A DNA stretch of 32,711 bases from an uncultured Victivallales bacterium (GTDB taxonomy: Bacteria > Verrucomicrobiota > Lentisphaeria > Oligosphaerales > JAFGRS01), in NCBI GenBank assembly GCA_903837355.1, contig CAILUI010000158.1, positions 1 to 32,711 of the forward strand, given 5' to 3'. A program made the position numbers and the translations under genes. How positions within the stretch are numbered: the first letter of the stretch is position 1; every line of letters starts with the position of its first letter. Below the pieces are notes generated by a model, which saw only the letters and a program-made list of their open reading frames with translations, had not been told where the DNA came from and made no database searches. This document shows, one piece after another, positions 8,374 to 15,701 of the stretch.

Positions 8374-10245
8374 TCACTCCGGCGCTCGTGCCCCCACCCT
8401 GCCGCCATCGTGGGCCAGGCTGCGACCGGGGCTGTCCGCGGCGAGACGATAGTCCCGCGCCGCAGCGTCGCGGAAACGGGGCGCGGCCACCTCGGAATGG
8501 GTATCCAAGCCGGTCTCCTGCTGGTAGCGCACCAGGTCCGCCGCGGGGTAGTACTGCTGAACGAGGAAGCGCACGAGGGGTTGACCATCCTGGTACCAGA
8601 GGTTGTGATCGACGGTCAGCCCGGCGCGCCAGTCGTTGTCCAGGCGCAGGCAGACCTCGGTCGAGTTACAGAAGATGTTATTGCGGACGACAAAGCCGCT
8701 GGTCTTGGCGGCATTGCCGTAGAACATCAGATGGGCGCCGTTGATATCGGGCCGCTGACCGTGCGCCCAGCCGCGTCCGGCATCCACGCAGGTGTTGTTC
8801 TCGAAGAGGATGTCCGCGGTGACGGCCGACTCTGGCCGATTCCAGTACTCGAACGAGTACTCGGCGTTCCAGATTACGTTATTGCGGTAGATGATAGAGA
8901 TCTGCTGCGAGTCCTCCCCGGAGCCCTGGTTGGTGAGCGCTGCGTCGTAGATCTCCCACAGACGGCAGCCCTCGACCAGAAGCTCTGAACCACCGTTCCA
9001 GAACTCGATGCCGTTGCCGAAGCGTACCGCGGAGCCGTCGGGCTGGGTCAACTGGTGCCCGCCGCCGATGTAGGAGACGGCGCAGTTACGGACCGTCACC
9101 CGGGCTGTCCCCCCACCGCCGATGCCGTGGGCCGCACCGTAGCGCAGAGCCAGGTCCTCGTAGGTGACGTCATGCACCCCGCCCTGGGCGATGATGTGCT
9201 CCTTGAGCGCTAGTTCGATGCTGCGGTAGCGACGGGCGGGGTTGCCGTCGGACCGCAGGAGCACCTGCTGGCTGGCGCCCAGGTAGACGTAATCGCCGGG
9301 GGTCTGCAGGTCCTCGACGCGCCACTTCTTCACACCACAGGCAACGCCGTGGTCGAAGATGATATTGCCCACGTCCACGATCAGGTTGTCCTCGCGATCC
9401 GCGCTGGCCGCCCAGACGCCGATAGGCTCCATCTCGAAGACAGCCCCCGCGGGAAGCCGACCGCCCAGAAACAGGTTCGGACTCGCCGCGTCGCCCGCGG
9501 CCCCCCCGCGCAGGATGACATCCACCGTCTGCCACTCGTCGCGGACCTCACAGAAGTCCGCGGCCGCGGCCCGGTAGCCCGTCCAGGGCGCCTGACGACG
9601 CATGATCTGCATCCCGGCCGGGCGGAACGGCAGGCTGCAGCGTAGACGCAGGCGCAGCAGCACGATCGGCGGCAGTTCCGCCTCAATGGCCGGCCCCCAG
9701 AACTGCAGGTGGTTGGAGGCGCTGCCGGAGGCCGTGCAGGACAACCGATACCGAACCTGATTCGCGTCGCCGCCGCGCTCGATGGCGACCGCGGCACCAT
9801 TCTCCTGGTGGTGCAACCAGTCGCTGCGGCGCAGGTCAAGGAGGGACTGCTGGAGCGTGTAGCTGGGCTTGCGCGTCGCCCACACACCGGGACTGACCTC
9901 CTCCCAGTCGCTGGCGGCGTCACGCGCCGCGGAGCCCTGCAGAATCGGCAGCTCACCCTCGCCATAGGCGCCGTAGGTGATGCGCCGCTCCGGGCTGCCA
10001 CTGGCCGGCTGCAGCGACCCGCGCCACAGTTCGCCGCGGCGAAAACGCACAACGTCGCCCGCAACCAGCTCCGCGCGGTTGACCCGGGCCAGCGACTGCC
10101 AGGCCGTCGCGGGCGTCCGCCCGTCGGCGCTGTCCTGCCCACGGCGCGCGTCGACATGGAAGGCAGCGGGGGCCCGCGACAGGCCGTTCTGAGCCAACAC
10201 GGCAGGGACGGCAACCAGCAACAGCGAGCAGCTTCGTAAGTTCAT
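8374..10245 (-). CDS. Exported right-handed parallel beta-helix protein
   Basis: A 623-residue secreted protein. Residues 1-18 form a signal peptide (NLRSCSLLLVAVPAVLA). The segment FHVDARRGQDSADGRTPATAWQSL begins the fold in the manner of many beta-helix polysaccharide lyases and hydrolases, followed by GDVVRFRRGELWRG. Residues about 200-320 look like an inserted carbohydrate-binding-type beta sandwich. The C-terminal half has repeated right-handed helix turns with asparagine ladders (VRNCAV, VEGCRLWEI, IIYRNNVIWNAEYSFEYWNR, DILFENNTCVDAG, VVRNNIFCNS). A sugar-active role is likely, but no catalytic residues can be assigned. CGGAGG lies 4 nt before ATG 10245, which decides the start over the longer open frame. 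Confidence 0.8.
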   Translation of the reverse strand: MNLRSCSLLLVAVPAVLAQNGLSRAPAAFHVDARRGQDSADGRTPATAWQSLARVNRAELVAGDVVRFRRGELWRGSLQPASGSPERRITYGAYGEGELPILQGSAARDAASDWEEVSPGVWATRKPSYTLQQSLLDLRRSDWLHHQENGAAVAIERGGDANQVRYRLSCTASGSASNHLQFWGPAIEAELPPIVLLRLRLRCSLPFRPAGMQIMRRQAPWTGYRAAAADFCEVRDEWQTVDVILRGGAAGDAASPNLFLGGRLPAGAVFEMEPIGVWAASADREDNLIVDVGNIIFDHGVACGVKKWRVEDLQTPGDYVYLGASQQVLLRSDGNPARRYRSIELALKEHIIAQGGVHDVTYEDLALRYGAAHGIGGGGTARVTVRNCAVSYIGGGHQLTQPDGSAVRFGNGIEFWNGGSELLVEGCRLWEIYDAALTNQGSGEDSQQISIIYRNNVIWNAEYSFEYWNRPESAVTADILFENNTCVDAGRGWAHGQRPDINGAHLMFYGNAAKTSGFVVRNNIFCNSTEVCLRLDNDWRAGLTVDHNLWYQDGQPLVRFLVQQYYPAADLVRYQQETGLDTHSEVAAPRFRDAAARDYRLAADSPGRSLAHDGGRVGARAPE

Positions 10246-10501
10246 ACGTCCTCCGGGTCGACAGCCCTGGAACCCCCACCGCGACGCGGAACCGGTGCCC
10301 TGGGCCAGAGACAATATGCCCGGCCCTGGCGGCGACGCCCACCTCCCGACCCCGCTTTGCCGGTCCGCCGCGGGTTGACGACCTCGGGATGCTCACTCAT
10401 ATTCGCCAGCGGCAAGCGGCCCGACACCGTACCCGCCCGACGCCGCCCCTGACGGCCCCGTGGCGACAGTGGGGTACAGAGCGCGGCAGGAGGAGAGTGA
10501 C

Positions 10502-11488
10502 ATGCGCATCGCGATCATCGGCACCGGCAGCGTGGCGAAGGACTGTTACCTGCCCTATCTGAAAACCCAGAAGGACGTCGAACTGGCGTACTTCAGTCGC
10601 ACGCGAAGCAAGGCCGACGACTGTGCTACCGCCTTTGGTGGCAAGGCCTACGGCACCCTCCCCGAGCTGCTGGCGACCGATCCCGATTCGGTGTTTGTGT
10701 TGACCAATGAGACCACGCGGGCAGACGTCCTGGCCGAGCTGGTGCCGCTGCGGCCGCGCCGCCTGTTCCTGGAGAAGCCGCTGGTGGCCCGCAGCGGCCA
10801 GGACAACGTCACCGAGGAGGATTTCGCGACCGCGCAGGGATTGCTGGCACAGTTGCACGCACAGGGCTGCCAGACCGCGATGATCTTCAACTACCGGTTC
10901 TTCGACCAGGTCCTCGCCGCCCGCGAGATCTTGGCACAACGGTCCTTCGGGACCCCGCTCAATGCGGTGGCGGCCGTGAACTACGCCTGCTGGAGTCACT
11001 GCATCGACCTGCTGCACTTCTTCGTCGGGCCCGCCGAGACCATCATGGCGCAGGAGAGCGGGCTGAAGTGCCGCCATGGTCAGGCAGACGTCGCGGACGT
11101 CGCCGGCACCATCCGTTTCGTCGGCGGGGCCTCGGGCACCATCCTGGGCACCTGGGCCCTGAACTTCGGCTTCCCACTCTTCGAGTTGATCGTGAACTTC
11201 AGCGGCGGACGCCTGCACCTCCGCTGCCTGGATGGCGATCTGGAGGTGCTCGACTACTCCAGCAAACGCCACGAGATCCTGTCCGTCACCCGCAACACCT
11301 CGCGCTGGGACCAGTACCGGGCCTCCTTCGGAAAGGCCATCGGCGCGTACCTGGAGAGCCTGCGCCGCGGCGAGCCACCGCCGGTGCCCGGCCTGGCTGG
11401 GCTTGAGGAGTTACGCTTCGAGGCCGCCCTGCGGCGCTCGGTCCGCCTGGGGCGCGCGGTCCAGGTGCAGAGTGAGTTCGCGATCTGA
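10502..11488 (+). CDS. Gfo/Idh/MocA-family oxidoreductase
   Basis: A 328-residue NAD(P)-dependent dehydrogenase with a regular Rossmann start (IAIIGTGSVAKDCYLPYL) and the catalytic-region motif RLFLEKPLVA. The C-terminal alpha/beta domain has NYACWSHCIDLLHFFVG, with the usual His-x3-Asp arrangement. It is distinct from the Gfo/Idh protein at 3879, sharing only the fold. The ATG at 10502 follows GGAGGAGAG. The next gene, a zinc alcohol dehydrogenase, starts 14 nt after its stop, so the two form an operon. Such pairs usually act on sugars or sugar acids (for example oxidation followed by a second dehydrogenation), but the substrate is not evident. Confidence 0.87.
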   Translation: MRIAIIGTGSVAKDCYLPYLKTQKDVELAYFSRTRSKADDCATAFGGKAYGTLPELLATDPDSVFVLTNETTRADVLAELVPLRPRRLFLEKPLVARSGQDNVTEEDFATAQGLLAQLHAQGCQTAMIFNYRFFDQVLAAREILAQRSFGTPLNAVAAVNYACWSHCIDLLHFFVGPAETIMAQESGLKCRHGQADVADVAGTIRFVGGASGTILGTWALNFGFPLFELIVNFSGGRLHLRCLDGDLEVLDYSSKRHEILSVTRNTSRWDQYRASFGKAIGAYLESLRRGEPPPVPGLAGLEELRFEAALRRSVRLGRAVQVQSEFAI

Positions 11489-11502
11489 GGAGAAGGATAG
11501 CC

Positions 11503-12507
11503 ATGCGTACACTGAAGTTGGACGGTCAGAGCAAGTGTCAGGTCATCGAGGCCGCTGATCCCGTGCCCGGTCCTGGGCAGGTCGTGATCCGTACGCGCGT
11601 CTCAGCACTTTGCGGCAGCGAGTTAGGCACCTTCCGCGGGGCGGGGGCGGCGACGGGCAACTCGGGCCATGAGGGCATGGGCACCGTGATCCGCATCGGC
11701 GAGGGCGTCACCCGCGTCCAGGTGGGCCAACGGGTCGGCGCTTCTGCCATCGCCGGCTGCGGTCGTCCGGAGTGCGATGCCTGCCGTCAGGGCCAGTCCA
11801 CCTGGTGCCCGAGTCTCAGATACTTCGGCAGCATGCACGCCGAGCAGTTCGTCACTGCGGAGACCGCCTGCCTGCCGTTGCCGGTGGGCGTCCCGGACGA
11901 GGTCGGCGTCCTGATCACCGGCGATGGCCTGGGCGTACCGTACCACACCAGTCTGAAACTGGCCGGCGCCGATATCCGTACCGTGGCGGTCTTCGGATTG
12001 GGCCCCATCGGTTTGGGCAACGTCATGATACAGGCCTACTTAGGGCGTACGGTCATCGCCGTTGACCTGCTGCCGGAACGGCTGGCCTTGGCCACGCGCT
12101 TGGGCGCCCACCTGACCATCAACGCCAAGGAACAGGATGCCGTCCAGGCCATCAAGGCGGCCACGGACGGCAAGGGCGCGGATGCCTGCGTCGAGGCCGC
12201 CGGCGTGCCCCAAACGGCCCAGCAGTGCTTCAAAGCGGTCCGCACCGCCGGCCTCGTCGTCTTCAACGGCGAACAGCCTGCCGTCACCCTCTCGCCGAGC
12301 GACGACTTCATCCGCCGGGATGTGCGCGCGGTGGGCTCCTGGTTCTTCCACGTGGGCGAGTACCCCGCCATGCTGAAGCTGTTCCAGGACGGGCTGCCGG
12401 TGGCCAAGCTGGTGACGCACGCCTTCCCGCTGGAGCGCGTTCGGGAAGCCTATGACGCCTTCGCCGCCAGCACCACGGGCAAGGTCGTGCTGACCTACGG
12501 CGCCTGA
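11503..12507 (+). CDS. Zinc-dependent medium-chain alcohol dehydrogenase
   Basis: A 334-residue MDR dehydrogenase. Catalytic-zinc ligands are Cys37 (ALCGSE) and His56-Glu57 (GHEGMG). The structural-zinc loop is CGRPECDACRQGQSTWC with four cysteines. The cofactor fold shows FGLGPIGLGNV followed by the acidic end of strand 2, VDLLPERL, which suggests NAD. The relatives are sorbitol, threonine and galactitol dehydrogenases. It is co-transcribed with the upstream Gfo/Idh gene, with a clear AGAAGGA ribosome binding site in the 14-nt gap. The stop lies 6 nt from the stop of convergent hisF, leaving no room for a separate terminator. Confidence 0.88.
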   Translation: MRTLKLDGQSKCQVIEAADPVPGPGQVVIRTRVSALCGSELGTFRGAGAATGNSGHEGMGTVIRIGEGVTRVQVGQRVGASAIAGCGRPECDACRQGQSTWCPSLRYFGSMHAEQFVTAETACLPLPVGVPDEVGVLITGDGLGVPYHTSLKLAGADIRTVAVFGLGPIGLGNVMIQAYLGRTVIAVDLLPERLALATRLGAHLTINAKEQDAVQAIKAATDGKGADACVEAAGVPQTAQQCFKAVRTAGLVVFNGEQPAVTLSPSDDFIRRDVRAVGSWFFHVGEYPAMLKLFQDGLPVAKLVTHAFPLERVREAYDAFAASTTGKVVLTYGA

Positions 12508-12513
12508 CCACCA

Positions 12514-13293
12514 TCACCACGTCAGGCGGACTTTGATGCCGCGCTGGTGCAGGCAGTCCTTGAGGTCGCGGATGGTATAGCCGCCGAAGTGGGTCATGCT
12601 GGCCACCAGGGCGGCGTCCGCGGCGGCGGTGGTCAGGACGTCGGCCAGGTGTTCCGGCTTGCCGGCGCCACCCGAGGCGATGACAGGGATCCCGACGCCG
12701 GTCGAGATCATGTGGGTGATGGTCAGCTCATAGCCGGCGCAGGTCCCGTCGGCGTCGATGCTGTTCAGGCAGATCTCGCCAGCGCCCAGGGCCTCGGCAC
12801 GGCGGGCCCAGGCGAGGGCGTCCAGACCCGTGCGGATGCGACCGCCGTGGATCACCACTTCGTAGCCGCTGGGGATCGCGGCGCTGGCCACGACGCGCAG
12901 TGCGTCCATACCGAGAACGATACACTGGCGGCCAAAGGCGGCGGCACCCTCGCGAATGATCTCCGGGTTCTTGACAGCCCCCGAGTTCAGACTGATCTTC
13001 TCGGCCCCAGCCAAGAGGACGGCGCGCATGTCATCGAGCGTGTTCAAACCCCCGCCGACGGAGAAGGGGATGAAGATGCGACGGGCGACCCGACGAACGA
13101 CGTCGAGCATGATGCCGCGGCCCTCGGCGGACGCCGTGATGTCGTAGAACACCAACTCGTCGGCGCCCTGCTCATAGTAGTACGCGGCCATCTCGACCGG
13201 ATCGCCGATGTCGACGTTGTCCTGGAAGCGGACACCCTTCGTCGTCCGTCCGGCACGCACGTCGAGACAGGGGATGATGCGTTTGCTCAGCAT
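12514..13293 (-). CDS. hisF: Imidazole glycerol phosphate synthase, cyclase subunit
   Basis: A 259-residue TIM barrel that condenses PRFAR with ammonia supplied by HisH, giving imidazole glycerol phosphate and AICAR in histidine synthesis. [12 protein letters not shown] places catalytic Asp11, and VLGMDAL gives Asp130, both at the canonical positions. Phosphate-binding SVGGG (78-82) and ASGGAG near the C-terminus are intact. The usual length is about 255. ATG 13293 is chosen from the family N-terminus; the longer open frame covers the end of hisH. It lies 13 nt downstream of hisH, as expected for an HisHF pair that forms one enzyme. Confidence 0.96.
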   Translation of the reverse strand: MLSKRIIPCLDVRAGRTTKGVRFQDNVDIGDPVEMAAYYYEQGADELVFYDITASAEGRGIMLDVVRRVARRIFIPFSVGGGLNTLDDMRAVLLAGAEKISLNSGAVKNPEIIREGAAAFGRQCIVLGMDALRVVASAAIPSGYEVVIHGGRIRTGLDALAWARRAEALGAGEICLNSIDADGTCAGYELTITHMISTGVGIPVIASGGAGKPEHLADVLTTAAADAALVASMTHFGGYTIRDLKDCLHQRGIKVRLTW

Positions 13294-13306
13294 CGCGTGG
13301 ACATCC

Positions 13307-13936
13307 TCACGGCGGGGACCAGGTGCAGAAATTGCGGAGTAGGTGCAGGCCGGGCCGGCCGCTCTTCTCGGGATGGAACTGGAAGGCGACGACGTTGCCG
13401 CGGGCCACGCCGGAGGCGAAGGCCTTGCCGTAGACGGTGGTCGCGCAGACGTCGGCCGGGGCGGGTTCAGGATAGTAGGAGTGCACAAAGTAGAACTCAC
13501 TACCCGCGGGCAGGCCATGCCAGAGCGGATGGTCGCCACGGAAGGACGCCAGATTCCAGCCCATCTGCGGTACTTTCAGGGGCCCTGATCCGCCCTCGGT
13601 CATACCATCGGCGAAACGCACGACCCGGCCGCGGAAGACCCCCAGCAGGTCGACCCCGCCATCCTCGTCGCTGTGCTCAAAAAGGATCTGGAAGCCGAGG
13701 CAGATACCCAGGAAAGGCTTCCCGGCCGCCACAGCCTGCCGCAGCGGCTCGGCCAGCCCGAGGCGGTGCAGGTTGCGCATCGCGCTGCCGGCCGCGCCGA
13801 CACCGGGAAAGACGATACGCTCCGCGGCGGCGATGACCGCCGGGTCCGCGGTGATGGTGGCCGGGAAACCCAGGAACTCCAGCGCCGCGGCGACACTGGT
13901 CAGGTTGCCGGCATCATAGTCCACGATCGCGATCAT
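13307..13936 (-). CDS. hisH: Imidazole glycerol phosphate synthase, glutamine amidotransferase subunit
   Basis: A 209-residue class I glutaminase that feeds ammonia to HisF. Start [14 protein letters not shown], oxyanion-loop region [11 protein letters not shown], nucleophile Cys79 in FLGICLGFQ, and the His-Glu of FQFHPEKSG complete the catalytic triad. The PQMGWN and FYFVHSYY segments are characteristic. The in-frame ATG at 13936 is preferred because AAGGA lies 7 nt before it but only 1 nt before the ATG at 13942. It starts 19 nt after a small membrane-protein gene on the same strand and precedes hisF. Other his genes are not in the window. Confidence 0.95.
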   Translation of the reverse strand: MIAIVDYDAGNLTSVAAALEFLGFPATITADPAVIAAAERIVFPGVGAAGSAMRNLHRLGLAEPLRQAVAAGKPFLGICLGFQILFEHSDEDGGVDLLGVFRGRVVRFADGMTEGGSGPLKVPQMGWNLASFRGDHPLWHGLPAGSEFYFVHSYYPEPAPADVCATTVYGKAFASGVARGNVVAFQFHPEKSGRPGLHLLRNFCTWSPP

Positions 13937-13955
13937 CGGCATGTCCTTGGCGGGA

Positions 13956-14306
13956 TCAGTGCTTCTTCTTCTTACTGCCGTCGCCCGACGGGCTGAGCTG
14001 CTGGATCTTCTCGGTCATGCGGCGCTGAGCCTCGAACGTGGCACCCCCACTGCCCTGGTTCACGGTTTCCAGGGTGACCCCAGTGCCGCCGACGGGCATA
14101 GCGACGTCCCCCTGCTGGCGCGGCGCGGGCTGCGGCCGGACCTGGCCGACCGGGGCCGGCGCGCCGGGCGTCGGCCGCGGGCCCGGGCTCGCGGTCACCG
14201 ACGGGCTCGGGGTGGCGCTGGGCTGAGGCTGGGGCTGGTCAGGGCTGAACAGGGCCAGGAGGACCACGGCGGCGACAATCACCACAATCACGAGAATGAG
14301 TTTCAT
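13956..14306 (-). CDS. Small membrane-anchored proline-rich protein
   Basis: A 116-residue protein of unknown function. Residues 2-22 (KLILVIVVIVAAVVLLALF) form one membrane helix or an uncleaved signal anchor. Residues about 24-75 are low-complexity Pro/Gln/Ser/Ala/Gly. A short region with TLETVNQGSG and FEAQRRMTEKIQQL could be a helix, and the tail ends in GSKKKKH. ATG 14306 is preceded by AGGGAG at 8 nt; a GTG at 14327 would add seven residues. It is the first gene of a probable operon with hisH and hisF, though nothing in its sequence suggests a part in histidine synthesis. Confidence 0.65.
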   Translation of the reverse strand: MKLILVIVVIVAAVVLLALFSPDQPQPQPSATPSPSVTASPGPRPTPGAPAPVGQVRPQPAPRQQGDVAMPVGGTGVTLETVNQGSGGATFEAQRRMTEKIQQLSPSGDGSKKKKH

Positions 14307-14356
14307 CGTGCGCACTCCCTGGGCCACGGCGGCGGCGTGCAGAACACCGTTTCAGG

Positions 14357-14370
14357 GTACACTGTACACT
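14357..14370. promoter_or_regulatory. Short palindrome in the divergent promoter region
   Basis: GTACACTGTAC (14357-14367) is a perfect 5-1-5 palindrome and part of the direct repeat GTACACT-GTACACT. It sits between the hisHF-side operon and the peptidase gene, where an operator or -10 element would be expected. The assignment is weak. Confidence 0.25.
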
Positions 14371-14516
14371 GGGTATGGAGCGGCGCCAGCTACGGCCGCG
14401 GGCGGCGACGGAGACTGCGGCCAGGACGATGACCCGCACGGGCGACCAGCAACCGGGTGGGCCAGGACGGCGCGGTGTCGCGGACTGAGGAAACGGTCGA
14501 AAGGCGGGCAGGGACG

Positions 14517-15554
14517 ATGCGGAAGAGGTTGTGCGAGCTGTTGGGCGAGGCGCTGCTCACGCATGCGCCAACCGGCGCCGAGGCGGAGATGGATGACTGG
14601 CTCGAGGCCAGGTTGCGGGCGGTAGGGGTGGCGCCGGAGCTGGATCGGCACGGGAACCTCGTGGTCACGCTGCCGGGGCGGGAAGCAGGCCCGGTGACGG
14701 CGGTGGCGGCGCACAAGGACGAGTTGGGTGTGATCATCCGCAGCATCGGTGCCGATGGGAAAATCTGGGTCGAGCCCCTCGGTGGTTGTCGCCCGCACAA
14801 GTACGGCGAGGGGCCCTTCGACATCGTCACGGCCCACAGCGTGATTGAGGGTGTGCTCTGCATGGGCTCGACGCACTCGTCGGCCCTCAGTGCGCGCACC
14901 GACGCGGCCACACGCCGGCTGCCGGAGTGGGATGTCGTCTACATCGACTGTGGCGGCAGCGGCGCGGAGTTGCACGAACGCGGGGTGCGGATCGGTGACC
15001 GCGGGGTGGTCGGCCGGGGGCGCAAAGCGCCGCTGCAACTGGGTCCCGACACCCTCTGCGGCTACGCCCTCGACGACAAGGCCGGCGTCGCCATCCTGCT
15101 GCTGCTGCTGGAGCAACTGCGGCGACAGCCGCCGCGGCACGACACCGTGCTGGCCTTCACCTGCTGCGAGGAATCCGGCTGCTCCGGCGGGCTCTACCTG
15201 GGCTACTCGCGCCGGATTGACGACCTGATCGCCGTCGAGGTTGCCCCCATTGCCGAGGAGTACCCCGTCGCCTTCGACGCGCGACCGGTGCTGATGTACA
15301 AGGACGCGCTGTACCACTACGACCTGAACCTGACCCGGGCTCTGGCCCAGGCCGGGGAAGCGTGCGGCATTGCGCTGCAGTCGCAGTGCGTGCGCAGCTT
15401 CGGCAGCGATGCGGCCGTCGCCCAGCGTTGGGGGGCGGTGGGGCGGGGAGCCTGTATCGCCTTCCCCACCCAGAACACGCATGGCTTCGAGATGGGGCAT
15501 CTCGGCGCCATGGAGAACTGCGTCCGGGTGCTGGCGGCGTACCTGACCGCGTAG
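14517..15554 (+). CDS. M42-family (co-catalytic metal) aminopeptidase
   Basis: A 345-residue metallopeptidase of the glutamyl-aminopeptidase/endoglucanase M42 group. The dinuclear-metal ligands can be followed in order: His66 and Asp68 (AAHKDELG), Asp186/187 (YALDDKAGV), the catalytic pair Glu218-Glu219 (CCEESGCSGG), Glu241 (VEVAP) and the C-terminal His of NTHGFEMGH. The insertion of about 70-180 corresponds to the oligomerisation domain. It should trim N-terminal residues from cytoplasmic peptides as a large oligomer. ATG 14517 matches the family start, though its RBS is poor; a GTG at 14475 with AGGA at 7 nt is a real alternative and would add 14 residues. Confidence 0.85.
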   Translation: MRKRLCELLGEALLTHAPTGAEAEMDDWLEARLRAVGVAPELDRHGNLVVTLPGREAGPVTAVAAHKDELGVIIRSIGADGKIWVEPLGGCRPHKYGEGPFDIVTAHSVIEGVLCMGSTHSSALSARTDAATRRLPEWDVVYIDCGGSGAELHERGVRIGDRGVVGRGRKAPLQLGPDTLCGYALDDKAGVAILLLLLEQLRRQPPRHDTVLAFTCCEESGCSGGLYLGYSRRIDDLIAVEVAPIAEEYPVAFDARPVLMYKDALYHYDLNLTRALAQAGEACGIALQSQCVRSFGSDAAVAQRWGAVGRGACIAFPTQNTHGFEMGHLGAMENCVRVLAAYLTA

Positions 15555-15701
15555 GGTGCAGCAAAGGCGGTCCACGACCGAGCCCGAGCCTGGGCTGGAA
15601 CTCGGCTCGGCGGCGGTACCCGTCGGTGGGCTACCTTCTGGATGCGGCCGGTTCGGGAGCGGCGAGGGCACTCGTGACCACGGCACTTACACGTCGCGGG
15701 G

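Noticed and set aside
12514..13936. HisH/HisF paralogues for surface-sugar amidation instead of histidine synthesis
   Set aside because: HisF keeps both catalytic aspartates (11 and 130) and HisH its full triad, and no nonulosonic-acid or O-antigen genes are nearby. Ordinary hisHF is the simpler reading.
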